NCBI GenBank assembly: GCA_021018995.1
Contig: CM037584.1
Coordinates: 46,203,811-46,267,810 of the forward strand
Reading direction: 5' to 3'
Length of the DNA stretch: 64,000 nt
Source: Chloranthus sessilifolius
Taxonomy: Eukaryota > Streptophyta > Magnoliopsida > Chloranthales > Chloranthaceae
Made by a program: the position numbers and the translations under genes
The notes under the pieces: generated by a model
What the model saw: only the letters and a program-made list of their open reading frames with translations
The model's database searches: none
What the model was told of the DNA's origin: nothing
Shown: positions 43,501-51,029 of the stretch, piece by piece
Numbering within the stretch: the stretch's first letter is position 1
Layout of the letters: each line of letters begins with the position of its first letter

Positions 43501-46449
43501 GCAAATAGAACACGTATAGACGTGATTCTGGAAATTGGAGAGTATGTGTCAAAGAAGTCTATCCCTTTTTTTTGTCTATATCCTTTAGCTACAAGCCTAG
43601 CCTTATATTTTTCAATTGAAATTTCAGCTCAAAGTTTCTTTTTAAATATCCATTTATGGTCTTGGTCCCAAGAGGTGGATCAACAAGTTCCCAAGTGTGT
43701 TTTTGTAAAATAGAATCCATTTCATTCTCAATGGCTCCTCTCCAAAAGGTGGCATCATGTGATAACATAGCCTCCTTCGAGGAAGTGGGATCTCCTTCAA
43801 TAGCATTAGTAAAAAAGTCAAAACCATAGTCTTTAGAGACTTTAGCTCTTTTACTTCTAGCTTCAAAATCAGTTTGAAGTGAATCCCCAAATTGACAGGA
43901 TCTAGGCTCAGAGGAATTAGAGTTATGTTCGTCACCTCTAAATGAACCCTCAATATACCTCGATTTATAGGGAAAGATGTTTTCGAAGAAATCAACATCT
44001 CTGATTATATTATTTTCTAAATCTAGAAAGCAATATACCTTACTATTAAGCGCCTATCCAACAAAGACACATGAAGTGGTTTTGGGTCCTAATTTTGGTC
44101 TCTTAGGATCAGTTAGTCTAACATTAGCTAGACATCCCTAGGTTCTAAAATAGTTAACTTAGGTGGTTTTCCTTTCCAAAATTCGTAAGGAGTGATGGAG
44201 GACTTCTTACTGGGTACTCGATTGAGTACGTAAGTAATAAGGGCTTCTCCCCAAAAACTTAAGGCCAGTCCTGAACTAATTAACATAGTATTAACCATTT
44301 CGATTGGAGTCCGATTTTTATGTTCTGCTACTCCATTTTGTTGTGGAGTATATGGTGCCGTAACTTGATGAATAATCCCATTGGTTTCACAAAAGGAATC
44401 AAATTCGTTTGAGGTGTATTCACCTCCCCTATGAGATCTAAGAATTTTATTTTAGTGTTAAGTTGATTTTCCATTTTAGTGTTAAGTTGATTTTCCACTT
44501 CAGATTTAAAAGTCTTAAACATATTAAGGACCTCATCCTTAGATTTAATTAGATACACATAGCAAAATCTGGAGTGATCATCTATAAAAGTGATGAAATT
44601 GTTTTTACCACCTCTAGTTAGGGTGTCTTTCAAGTCACATATGTTAGAGTGGATAAGACCAAGTAAAGTAAAATTTCTTTCTACACTAGGAAATGATTTT
44701 CTCACAATTTTAGATTGGCTACAGTAAATGCAACTATCACAATCAGTATCAACTAATTTAAGTATTGCTCATGCATTTAACATATCTAAAATTTATATGA
44801 CATAATCTACCATGCCAAACATCAACAGAAGAAATCAAATACGCAAAAGTAAAAGCATTTTTATTTATTTCAATGTTCAGGTTAAACATACCAGAGGCTG
44901 CATAGCCTTTTCTAACAAATTTTCCTTTCTTGGAAATTACATATTAATCAGACTCGATAACTTGTTTAAACCCAACCTTTTTCAAAAGAAAACCAGACAC
45001 TAAATTCTTTCTAAGATCAGGAATGTGTAACGCATCCTTCAGAGCCATAACTTGGCCAGAAGTGAAATGTAACATAACATCCCCGATGCCAATGACCTTC
45101 GAGGTAGATGAGTTGTCCACTTGGACATCTTGCCTGGCCTTCACTGGTTCGTATGACTTGCACCAGTTTCTATCATAGCAGACGTGCCTTGTTGCACCAG
45201 TGTCTGCCCACCACCCTCGCATACACTCACGAGGTTAACCTCGGTGATCATTGCCACTAAAGGTTCTTCCACGTTATTTGCTCCGGGTTCTGGTTTCTTT
45301 TTACGAAACCTACAATCCTTAGAAAAGTGACCAGGTTTTCCACAAACATAGCAACTCACACTGTCATCACGATTTCGTAACAATCATCTAAGTAGCTTAC
45401 TATCCATCAGAATAAAAATGTCTAATTACTCTACCATATGCTGCTTCTGGAGCCACTGTCTACTTTGCAGGCTCAATTGGGTCCTTCTCCCTGATTATGT
45501 CCAGCTGAATATCATACTTGTTTTATAGGTACGCATATCCTCCTCCAGATGGAAATATACTGACCAATATTGTCAATGCCCTCATCGCCGTTCCTCGATT
45601 TTATACACAGGTTACACAAAATTTAATACATTATTATTTGCTCTCATTTCTGTTTGTGGTTTTGATTAGGCTCTTTTTATGTTGTAATCTATCAAGAAAT
45701 TGCATTTTGTGTTTTAAAAGTTTTAAAGGTTCAACTCCTTGTAGGTTTTGCATTTGATGAACAAAATGAACATTCCTGCTCCATTCCGCATGGCATTGCC
45801 CACTCCACCTCTACCACCTCCAGTGCCTGCTCCTCCTCCTCCACCACCTCCTCCTATAGCAACAAGGCCTCATTTAGCAGATCTATCTAGTGAGGAGTCT
45901 GAATGGGAGTCTTCAGAAGAAGTATTCTTCATGTCCACATTTTAAGTTCGTGGTTGCTGTCTGTAACTTAACCAATTATTAATCTATTGTTGTACCTAAT
46001 ATTTCAAGGGTGAAGCTGATGAGAAAAGGGCCTCCAGTGGGCCGCGGAAGCGTGTTAAACGGACAACTATTGTAGGTCCTGCAGTCGATAAAGGTGTAGC
46101 ACATGAAGCCGTCGGATTAAAATCTTCCACTTTAGTTCCCAAAGAGATCCCAATGATTAAAAAGAAAAATCCTGTGCTACAGGTTGTGTACTCATTTTTT
46201 CATAGAGTTGGTTGCTTTTAGTAATTTGCATCTTTCCATAGTTTTCTATTTTTTTGGACATTGGTTTGCTTGCAGATCAAAATTGCTGCAAAGCCAATGA
46301 AAAATGAATCTACGGATGATGACAATAGCATGAAAGAATCAATGGAGCCTGATAAAGAGGGCCTGGAACCAAACTCTTATGCAACACCAGAAGAAATAGG
46401 TGGTGGGAAGCTGCCTCCGGAGGAAATCTTATCACTTCCAATGTTTAAG
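14953..46449 (+). CDS. SNRNP65: U11/U12 snRNP 65 kDa protein, partial (exons 1-7, 384 codons)
   Basis: Join 14953-15188, 19599-19670, 19975-20211, 45529-45610, 45745-45921, 46009-46182, 46276-46449; every junction is GT-AG and keeps frame. In this family the protein bridges U11 and U12 snRNPs in the minor-spliceosome di-snRNP in the nucleus, through two RNA-recognition motifs. Visible here: RRM1 with RNP2 TLLVRHL (residues about 45-51) and RNP1 RNCAFVDF (81-88); the conserved block [20 protein letters not shown]; a run of eight prolines at about 236-243; and the linker words [28 protein letters not shown] and [14 protein letters not shown]. Family members continue into a second RRM after that last word. 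I find no such exon up to 64000, so the gene is either longer than the window or truncated. The start is the ATG of the first exon, with no competing upstream ATG in frame. Confidence 0.9.
15690..16505 (-). pseudogene. LINE 3' end (C-terminal RT tail)
   Basis: Read on the minus strand, 16200-15690 gives [18 protein letters not shown]. This matches the plant LINE C-terminal motif seen elsewhere here as [15 protein letters not shown] (25400). A T-rich 3' UTR follows. Stops and frame shifts are common. The rest of the same LINE resumes at 17125 after the inserted fold-back element. Confidence 0.5.
16530..17125. mobile_element. Fold-back element rich in CATATGCGATGG words (family F4-like)
   Basis: The left end has TATGGCATATGCGACC and CCATCGCATATGCGAT. 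The right end has many inverted and direct copies (GCGATGGCATACTATCGCAT, ATCATGGCATATGCGATC). The middle is A-rich. It splits the LINE, whose coding continues on both sides. The organisation resembles the elements at 22150 and 52090. Confidence 0.5.
17126..18230 (-). pseudogene. LINE ORF2 C-terminal half
   Basis: The minus strand gives [18 protein letters not shown] near 17540-17430, the '[10 protein letters not shown]' motif downstream of plant LINE RT domains. It then gives [18 protein letters not shown] at about 17240-17185. Frame changes separate the blocks. It joins the 3' part at 15690-16505, interrupted by the 16530-17125 insertion. Sequence 17600-18230 is decayed. Confidence 0.55.
18231..19060 (-). 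pseudogene. Second LINE 3' fragment (zf-RVT)
   Basis: Minus-strand reading of 18980-18740 gives [19 protein letters not shown], then [18 protein letters not shown] and [16 protein letters not shown]. This is the zf-RVT zinc-binding region with its H..L.HC pattern. Its 3' end near 18231-18260 has T-rich sequence on the plus strand, as expected of a LINE tail. Several stops follow. Confidence 0.65.
19599..19670 (+). CDS. SNRNP65: U11/U12-65K exon 2
   Basis: 72 bases coding [20 protein letters not shown] and on to LN, which includes the RNP1 motif of RRM1. Split Arg codons occur at both ends (AG|G). The acceptor is ttctctag, the donor gtttttat. Confidence 0.92.
19975..20211 (+). CDS. SNRNP65: U11/U12-65K exon 3
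   Basis: 237 bases. Completes RRM1 ([13 protein letters not shown]), then a low-complexity linker and the conserved [13 protein letters not shown] block. The last codon (GA|G) is split by the giant intron 3. The acceptor is tatttcag, the donor gtatgtca. Confidence 0.92.
20240..21160. other. Intron sequence without further features
   Basis: T-rich intron DNA. The tail 21060-21130 (CTTTTCTCTTTGCTCAATTA) resembles 40150-40170, a short dispersed repeat. Confidence 0.5.
21165..22010 (-). pseudogene. LINE 3' fragment with zf-RVT
   Basis: Minus-strand reading of 22000-21780 gives [38 protein letters not shown] and [15 protein letters not shown]. This is the zinc-binding C-terminal segment of plant LINEs, with CxxC and HxxLHC. 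The rest, towards 21165, is decayed tail. Confidence 0.65.
22020..25870 (+). pseudogene. LINE ORF2 pseudogene, split by an insertion
   Basis: Begins with the end of the endonuclease region (LVSDHVPIL at about 22045, then FCIKNTWL and DEDFKVW up to about 22150). It is interrupted by the 22152-23135 element and resumes with [22 protein letters not shown] blocks: [52 protein letters not shown] and [19 protein letters not shown]. The catalytic YADD region near 24195-24215 reads LQ-stop-DADTAIL, so it is dead. Downstream are [19 protein letters not shown] and [15 protein letters not shown]. Many stops. It lies sense to the host gene inside intron 3. Confidence 0.8.
22152..23135. mobile_element. 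Fold-back element of the GCCATGGCG family (F4)
   Basis: Starts TTGTCAAGGTGAGGCCATGG with further GGCGTCGCTATGG and GGTGACGCCATGG copies. It ends GGCCTCGCCATGGCATAGCG…TTTTTGCCAT. Inside are a palindromic TATAACTTATAAC ladder (22300-22400), a (CT)n tract (22508-22531), an F1 half arm (22830-22945) and a TA tract (23017-23043). LINE coding on both sides fits one insertion. The same architecture appears at 52092-53350. Confidence 0.6.
25936..26131. mobile_element. Palindromic MITE, family F2 (copy 2)
   Basis: The ends CCATGGACCAAAACCGATAC and ACGAAATTTTGATCCATGG mirror each other. The interior repeats CCGATAC/GTATCGG palindromes. The flanks ATTCCAAT (left) and ATTGGAAT (right, about 26140) extend the symmetry. 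Confidence 0.6.
26132..26605. other. Unassigned sequence in intron 3
   Basis: A 72-codon frame at 26298-26516 (+) has no resemblance I recognise. No repeat ends were found. Confidence 0.4.
26606..26910 (-). mobile_element. Truncated chromovirus LTR (family B)
   Basis: About 300 bases from TGATGCGGGACA to AATAAAAGGGT closely match 27978-28275, the U5-side end of LTR B. The U3 side is missing. Gag follows directly, so the element has lost everything from gag to within its 3' LTR. Confidence 0.7.
26930..27790 (-). pseudogene. Ty3/gypsy gag (family B)
   Basis: Starts at an ATG at 27790 with [20 protein letters not shown] and a Gln-rich stretch. It then has [20 protein letters not shown], typical of plant gypsy gag, and after frame breaks [20 protein letters not shown] and [16 protein letters not shown], the retrotransposon-gag core. 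It ends near [20 protein letters not shown]. The particle-forming gag protein binds element RNA; this copy is broken by at least two frame changes. The primer-binding site and LTR lie just upstream. Confidence 0.8.
27960..27977 (-). promoter_or_regulatory. Primer-binding site
   Basis: On the minus strand GTTTGGTATCAAAGCTC follows the LTR end GCATCA. TGGTATCA is the standard match to the 3' end of initiator tRNA-Met. Confidence 0.75.
27978..28862 (-). mobile_element. LTR B of a chromovirus
   Basis: About 885 bases. On the minus strand it starts near TGAAGAGTCACTCAG and ends GTCCTGCATCA next to the primer-binding site. It holds GATC-palindrome clusters (CGATCGATCGA at 28735-28760 and 28810-28845) and a TATA-like CTATATAAGG near 28610. 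It is diverged from LTR A but has the same layout. Confidence 0.65.
28870..28990 (-). pseudogene. Tail end of a chromovirus pol (family B)
   Basis: The minus strand reads [20 protein letters not shown], parallel to the pol C-terminus of family A ([20 protein letters not shown] at 30195). A pol tail directly before LTR B means LTR B sits between two internal regions, an LTR-internal-LTR tandem. Confidence 0.55.
28993..30069 (-). mobile_element. LTR A (3' LTR of the minus chromovirus)
   Basis: About 1077 bases. On the minus strand it starts TGCTAGAGCAATGC and ends TTCCGCATCA. It carries three GATC-palindrome clusters, two (TA)n tracts (29840-29873, 29940-29988) and a TATA box CCTATATAAG (29691-29700). 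Relatives are at 32838-33830 (truncated, minus) and 37056-38060 (plus). Confidence 0.7.
30095..32267 (-). pseudogene. Chromovirus pol (RNase H, integrase, chromodomain), minus copy
   Basis: Reading from 32267 down: [20 protein letters not shown] and the RNase H start [18 protein letters not shown]; a zinc-binding integrase N-terminus ([35 protein letters not shown]); integrase core ([20 protein letters not shown]); and after frame breaks the conserved [20 protein letters not shown]. The C-terminal chromodomain region is [20 protein letters not shown] to [20 protein letters not shown]. In such elements the chromodomain targets integration to heterochromatin. The RT half is missing, replaced by captured DUF155 sequence at 32268-32838. 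Several stops. Confidence 0.85.
32268..32591 (-). other. Captured 3' UTR with A-run
   Basis: Follows the DUF155 stop codon in the same orientation. It contains no transposon-like coding and reaches a run of 11 A on the minus strand (32282-32292), then about 14 bases before pol homology resumes at 32267. This could be the 3' UTR and poly(A) tail of the captured mRNA. The 14 extra bases leave it open that the A-run is internal to the UTR. Confidence 0.5.
32592..32909 (-). CDS. Chimeric frame: LTR-derived start fused to DUF155 (RRG/RRG-like) C-terminus
   Basis: 105 codons. The first 25 or so ([20 protein letters not shown], then YETLR) are read from LTR A-type sequence. From about 32835 the frame reads [17 protein letters not shown], then [20 protein letters not shown] and [20 protein letters not shown], ending VRESL. 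That is the C-terminal end of plant DUF155 proteins of the RETARDED ROOT GROWTH family (RMND1-related, organellar in known members), with a terminal transmembrane helix. The matching LTR copies have ACG where this copy has its first ATG; an inner ATG (32858) is shared with LTR A. Flanked by LTR on one side and pol on the other. Whether it is expressed is unknown. Confidence 0.7.
   Translation of the reverse strand: MDLAHGPNPTRIKHDSPMENYETLRSGIAWENANYAQIWEYLWDEYELSQRFGSLDFKLKFVEHNIRFLQEILQNRKSDFLKWLIIILISVEILISLYNIVRESL
32838..33830 (-). mobile_element. LTR A-type, truncated at both ends (5' side of the chimera)
   Basis: Matches LTR A from about 29099 to 29656. It lacks the last 107 bases of U5 plus the primer-binding site on one side, and the whole U3 with its TATA box on the other. 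An hAT MITE (33009-33433) is inserted in it. At 33830 it meets plus-strand pol of the next element. Confidence 0.65.
33009..33433. mobile_element. hAT-type MITE with 8-bp target duplication
   Basis: Terminal repeats CAGTGTTACCTGG and CCAAGGTAACACTG; 425 bp; no coding capacity. It is bounded by a perfect 8-bp duplication CTCTATGG (33001-33008 and 33434-33441). LTR A at 29261-29268 shows the related filled site (CCTTTATGG). The inner flanks repeat GGCACG/GTGCCAAGTG words. An 8-bp duplication is the hAT signature. Confidence 0.85.
33831..37039 (+). pseudogene. Chromovirus pol, plus copy (RT to chromodomain)
   Basis: RT blocks: [95 protein letters not shown] and the catalytic [10 protein letters not shown] (34635-34670). 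RNase H ([19 protein letters not shown]), integrase ([60 protein letters not shown]) and chromodomain ([20 protein letters not shown]) follow. Stops or shifts occur at 34681, 35161, 35395 and 35925-35960, among others. Protease and gag are missing; the left end abuts an oppositely oriented LTR. Confidence 0.9.
37056..38060 (+). mobile_element. LTR of the plus chromovirus copy
   Basis: Starts TGCTGGAGCAATGC and ends TGTCCCGCGTCA. It has GATC-palindrome clusters (37073-37105, 37178-37215), a TA tract (37138-37175), a TATA-like CCTATATAAGG near 37314 and a long T-run (37531-37566). It is an inverted relative of LTR A at 28993-30069. Confidence 0.75.
38061..38078 (+). promoter_or_regulatory. Primer-binding site after the plus LTR
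   Basis: GTTTTGGTATCAAGACC directly follows the LTR end, so this LTR was once the 5' LTR of a further, now lost, internal region. Confidence 0.65.
38085..39960 (-). pseudogene. Decayed LINE
   Basis: Minus-strand RT segment at 38970-38620: [20 protein letters not shown], then [11 protein letters not shown] and [18 protein letters not shown]. The catalytic YADD is changed to YADN. Upstream, 39150-39050 reads [20 protein letters not shown], a possible ORF1 zinc-finger remnant. Beyond 39200 it is too decayed to assign. Many stops. Confidence 0.55.
39961..40848. other. Intron sequence with a short tandem duplication
   Basis: AATAAAAATGTTTTCGAATT…CTACTCTTCTT is repeated with a period of about 55 at 40276-40375. 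A related CATCAGAATAAAAATG also occurs at 45404-45420, on the far side of the copia mosaic. No genes seen. Confidence 0.5.
40849..41460 (+). pseudogene. Ty1/copia gag, plus strand
   Basis: 173 codons from [20 protein letters not shown], then [20 protein letters not shown], the [19 protein letters not shown] block and [38 protein letters not shown]: the UBN2-type gag core. After a frame break it continues [20 protein letters not shown] to about 41455, then stops abruptly at LTR sequence in the other orientation. It lacks its zinc knuckle, which is found at 45340 on the minus strand. Confidence 0.85.
41461..41694 (-). mobile_element. Truncated copia 3' LTR
   Basis: On the minus strand the LTR starts TGTTGGATTTTTTGG at 41694. 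It includes a TATA-like CATTATATAACAC near 41490 and a GC-rich CGCGCACGCGCCGCGCCGAG stretch, and breaks at about 41461 against plus-strand gag. Confidence 0.65.
41695..41706 (-). other. Polypurine tract
   Basis: Minus-strand CAAGTGGGGGAT immediately before the LTR start TGTTGG, the usual plus-strand primer arrangement of copia elements. Confidence 0.75.
41707..45390 (-). pseudogene. Ty1/copia pol (zinc knuckle to RNase H), minus strand
   Basis: Order from 45383 down: zinc knuckle [16 protein letters not shown]; protease region with [20 protein letters not shown]; integrase ([20 protein letters not shown] at about 44590); RT with [20 protein letters not shown], the catalytic box [14 protein letters not shown] (Tyr replaced by His) and [20 protein letters not shown]; decayed RNase H to about 42590. 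Then a 3' region to the polypurine tract. The integrase carries a local 24-bp duplication ([15 protein letters not shown], about 44455-44500). Multiple stops. Its own gag is absent upstream, at 45391 onward. Confidence 0.88.
45529..45610 (+). CDS. SNRNP65: U11/U12-65K exon 4
   Basis: 82 bases: completes the split Glu codon, then [20 protein letters not shown] and VPRFYTQ. Acceptor ttttatag, donor gttacaca. Confidence 0.92.
45745..45921 (+). CDS. SNRNP65: U11/U12-65K exon 5
   Basis: 59 codons: [19 protein letters not shown], a run of eight prolines, then the acidic [13 protein letters not shown]. Acceptor ccttgtag, donor gtattctt. Confidence 0.92.
46009..46182 (+). CDS. SNRNP65: U11/U12-65K exon 6
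   Basis: 58 codons: a basic region ([11 protein letters not shown]) followed by [20 protein letters not shown] and [15 protein letters not shown]. Acceptor atttcaag, donor gttgtgta. Confidence 0.92.
46276..46449 (+). CDS. SNRNP65: U11/U12-65K exon 7 (last one visible)
   Basis: 58 codons: [16 protein letters not shown]… to [17 protein letters not shown]. Acceptor gcttgcag, donor gtattgta. In the family the next exon starts the second RRM. Confidence 0.92.
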
Positions 46450-47360
46450 GTATTGTAAGCTTTATGGAAATTTTTCCTATAATATATTTGAAGTATGTAA
46501 ATCCTTTATGAGATTTGATCACTCCATAAGTTGTGTGCTATATCAAAACAAGGGCTGTGCTTAGCGTCTTTTAGGAGAATCCAATTTGCATCACCTGATT
46601 TAGAAACCTCTCGATTCAGGGTTTTTTTGTTTTCTTGGTGGACTGCATTGAGAAGACTATTGCTTAGTCTTGAACGTTTATGGCATTGTGTTTTGTATTT
46701 CTATATTTGATCATCACCATCAAATCTGTAATATATACACCATCATGAATGCTAAACATTATACTACAGTTGTTTCTATGCAATTCCATTAAAATTTACT
46801 GATTGTCTTCCTTTCTAAAGTACCTTTTTATCTTGTGTACCTATTATCCTGTTACAGCATATGATATCAATTTTGTGGAATGGTTGGTTCTGCTGGCTAT
46901 TACATTATTAACTGGTCATTTAAGCTTCATTTATCATTATTGTCCTATAGAGAATTGTGATTTTTTACTTGTCCCATCCATTTGAGTAGTTCCTGACTAG
47001 AAGTCTCAATTATTCACATCTTGTATCTGTGTGTTGCCTCAGATACAAATAGGTTAAGTTTAACTTTAACAGTTGCAGTAGGGATAACCCGGTTTTGGCT
47101 GGGATAGGTGGGATACCCCTGTTTTGGATATGGGATAGGTGGGAGAACCCCTGGATGTTGTTTATGGTAATGGGATTCTGAGGTTGAGGTGCTATGGGTT
47201 GGGATCATTGTTTTGAAAACTAAACTGGAGGTGGAATCAGCAGGACTGATTCAGTCCGATCGCTGGTCCAATTGATTCAAACCTTTTGTTTCTAAAGTAT
47301 ATACTTTTATCTATATTATTTAGAGTATATAAAAATCTTTTATACTCTATACAACCCTTT
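46450..47360. other. Intron 7 sequence, no further exon seen
   Basis: T-rich intron DNA. I searched for the start of the second RRM and found nothing. Confidence 0.6.
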
Positions 47361-47364
47361 ACAT

Positions 47365-47453
47365 GGTCTCTCTCTCTCTGGCGAATGTCAGATGCTAGAG
47401 TCTACAATGTTTTTCCGAAATCATGGCTGCCTCCTGAGGTTGCTGATGAAAAG
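47365..47453 (+). pseudogene. Exon-like fragment of unknown gene
   Basis: Reads MSDARVYNVFPKSWLPPEVA, then DEK, and ends in a plausible donor AAG|gtctct at 47454. The balanced codons contrast with the T-rich flanks. It does not match the expected second RRM of U11/U12-65K. It could be an exon fragment of another gene or chance. Confidence 0.3.
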
Positions 47454-47620
47454 GTCTCTATCTTATCTCTGCCTCTCTCTCCTTCAGAAAGCATGTTTTG
47501 TTAGGAAAAATGGATTTTTTTTTAGGATTTTGTATATAATATGAATGTATGGGAAAAATTATGATGGTAAAAAACAAATTCACAAGTTTTCAGTTAGTAC
47601 TTGAACAGGAAACGGTCTTT

Positions 47621-47622
<2 letters not shown>

Positions 47623-47661
<39 letters not shown>
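47623..47661. repeat. (CT)n microsatellite
   Basis: About 19 uninterrupted CT units. Confidence 0.95.
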
Positions 47662-47665
<4 letters not shown>

Positions 47666-48109
47666 GCCGGTGCTGAAGCCCTCGAATAATTTCCGGTTTG
47701 GAAGATGGTGATCACGCATAGGCTGGAGATTGACTGGGTAGGAAATCCAACAACCTCAATTTTCTCTGTAGTAAAAGATGCAATCATTATGACTGTGGTC
47801 CCTTCATGAGGAAGGGATCTTGATTATGAAGGAGGTGATGGTTGACGTTGCTAGGAAGGAAGACCCACATTGATGATTCACAGTTAGAGGAACTCACAAA
47901 TGGGTGGCAGATTTGGGGCAACTGATACAGGAAATGAAGTAGAGTAAGTGAGGCACGATTCAAAATCGACTCACTTAAATCTGATGCGAGCCTCAATACT
48001 GAAACATAATGTGATATCTTGATTAGGGGTGAAGCAAATGATTCGGAGCTTAGCTTGGGGTCAGATCCTTAAGGTGGACTAATTACGTAGAAGTGGAAGG
48101 AGGTTGCGG

Positions 48110-48320
48110 AATAGATGTGTTGCAATAGGGTGGATCAACGGATCCCCTCTTATCAATTGTTGGTTTGCGAACGAGGTATGGGTACTGTCATGAAAAAAAT
48201 TGGTTTGAGCTGGGTGTTTCTGAGATTTGTGGATAACTGTTGGCTTGTTAGGACTATGGGCCATTTGGTTAGAATAGTTGGAGAGAAGACATGGAAGCTA
48301 TCGAAGATCACATGTCTCAT
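48110..48320 (+). pseudogene. LINE C-terminal scrap
   Basis: The plus strand gives NCWFANEVW-like sequence followed by KKIGLSWVFLRFVDNCWL. This matches [15 protein letters not shown] at 25400 and the C-terminal end of plant LINE ORF2. Confidence 0.45.
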
Positions 48321-48900
48321 GAGCCATAGCTCTGTAGTCGGATTCAACACTGGATTGGGGAACCACATCTTGGTTTTTTAACTTTTCGGCACCGCAAGGT
48401 TACCACCAAGAAAAGCACATAATCCAGAAGTAGATCAATGATCGGCAGTGTCCCAACATAATCCTCATCACTGTAGCAACCGATCGTGGAATGCCCCCAA
48501 CATCCAAGTAGAAACAATCTTCTTCAAGGAGAGAACTTAATATAGCGTAATGGACAATGTATAAGATACAACAAATGTAAGGTCTGCCCGAGTATTTGTA
48601 AGATGTATAAGACACTCAACAAGTCGTTGATACTCAGAAGGTCTGGGAGAGGCTCTCCAGTAGCTGGATGAAGATGATCTTTAAGATCCATGAGAGACTT
48701 GGCAGCTCTACACCAAACGTACCGGTGTCTCGTAACAAATTGAGTGCATAATTCCTCTGTGACCCGCGAAGAGAATGAGCAATCTCAATCCCAAGAAAAA
48801 ATCTAAGATGAACAAGGTCTTGCACATCAAATACCATGCCATAATTCTGCGTTTACATGAGTTATAAAGATAGAGTCATCTATAGTGGCTATAATGTCAT

Positions 48901-49096
48901 CAACGTGCACCAATAAGATAGTCCTCATGATCTAGTATGAATAAAGCATGTGTGATTCAAGTGGCATCAGGGTGAAATTCATAGTAAGAACTCAGCAACG
49001 TGCACCAATAAGATAGTCCTTAGGCCTCTTGATTTAGTATGAATAAAGCATGTGTGATTCGAGTGTCATCAGGGTGAAATTCATAGTAAGAACAAC
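48901..49096. repeat. 95-bp tandem duplication inside copia RT
   Basis: GTGCACCAATAAGATAGTCC…TCATAGTAAGAAC occurs twice with a period of 95 and a few differences. It duplicates the region coding the catalytic VDD box. Confidence 0.8.
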
Positions 49097-49281
49097 AACA
49101 TAATCTTTGGAACTAAGCTCTGAGAGACTCCTTCAGCCCATAAATCGATATTAGGGAAACATAGTTTGTTAGAATGCTCCCTTGAAGATAAAAGCTTAGT
49201 TGAACGAAGCGGGTGCGGAAGCGGATTCAGGAGCGGGAGCGACGAAGCTGTAATTTTTTAAAATCTAGGAAGCGGGAGCAC

Positions 49282-50090
<809 letters not shown>

Positions 50091-50975
50091 GTGAACCATC
50101 CAATTGACGAACTTTAATATCAGCCATTAAAATTAAAAAACAACGGTTGATATAATATTCAGCAAGCAGATGATTTAAATCGCCCTAAAACACTATTTTT
50201 GGGCCTGTTGCACTTAAATCCATGATCCCTTTGACTGTTCTGATCACTCACATCTTAAACCATTGATGGTGTAAGAGCAGTTAAACACCATTTAAATGAC
50301 AGTTAGGAGAGTCGATCCCTTTCTATTTTCGTGTATACATGGTAATTAGGGCAGACATCCGATTGACAAACTTTAATATTGGCGATTAAAATTAAAAAAC
50401 AACAGTTGATATTATAGCCAACAAGCGGATGGTTTAAATCTCCCTAAAACAATATTTTTGGGCCTGTTGCACTTAAATCTATGATCTATCCCTTTGACTG
50501 TTCTGATCACACTTCTTAAACCATTGATGGTGTAAGATCATTTAAACACCACTTAAATGACGATCAGGAGAGTTGGTCCCTTTCTATTTTCATGTATACA
50601 CGGTAATTAGGGCAGAAAATGATTTATGTGAACCATCCAATTGACGAACTTTAATATTAGCCATTAAAAATAAAAAACAATGGTTGATATTATAGTCAAC
50701 AAGCGGATGGTTTAAATCTCCCTAAAACACTATTTTGGGCCCTTTGCACTTAAATCTATGATCTATCCCTTTGATTGTTCTGATCGCTCACAACTTAAAC
50801 CATTGATGGTGTAAGATCATTTAAACACCGTTGAAATGACGGTCAGGAGAGTCGGTCCCTTTCTATTTTCGTGTATACACGTTAATTAGGGCAGTTTGGG
50901 TAGACATGGTTTATGTGAACCATCCGATTGACGAACTTTAATATCAGTCATTAAAATAAAAAAACAATACAGATC
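50091..50975. repeat. Tandem repeat, units of about 260-290 bp
   Basis: Three full units and one partial start with CCATCCRATTGACRAACTTT at about 50097, 50356, 50634 and 50921 (spacings 259, 278, 287). Each contains ACCATTGATGGTGTAAGA, TTTAAACACC and CCCTTTCTATTTTCRTGTAT, and ends AATTAGGGCAG. Non-coding and diverged by roughly 10 percent. Confidence 0.9.
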
Positions 50976-51029
50976 CGTTTCCGAAACTGGGATCTACAGT
51001 CCCCTATGAATCGTAGAGGGGTTTAGGCG

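Larger units (their letters stand above)
20212..45528 (+). other. Intron 3 of U11/U12-65K, about 25.3 kb
   Basis: Donor gtatgtca at 20212, acceptor ttttatag at 45525-45528. The flanking exons join in frame (…[11 protein letters not shown]…). Nearly the whole intron is transposon sequence. About 900 bases next to the donor and 140 next to the acceptor look like original intron. The size is seen; whether it is spliced efficiently is unknown. Confidence 0.85.

Noticed and set aside
15189-46275. U12-type introns in the U11/U12-65K gene
   Set aside because: It would be neat self-regulation, but the six complete introns and the intron 7 donor (gtataatg, gttttta, gtatgtc, gttacac, gtattct, gttgtg, gtattg) do not match the U12 donor consensus GTATCCTT or ATATCCTT.
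47365-47453. Exon 8 of U11/U12-65K
   Set aside because: The next exon should begin the second RRM; this stretch does not resemble an RRM, and the phase-0 frame expected from exon 7 gives a different, uninformative peptide.
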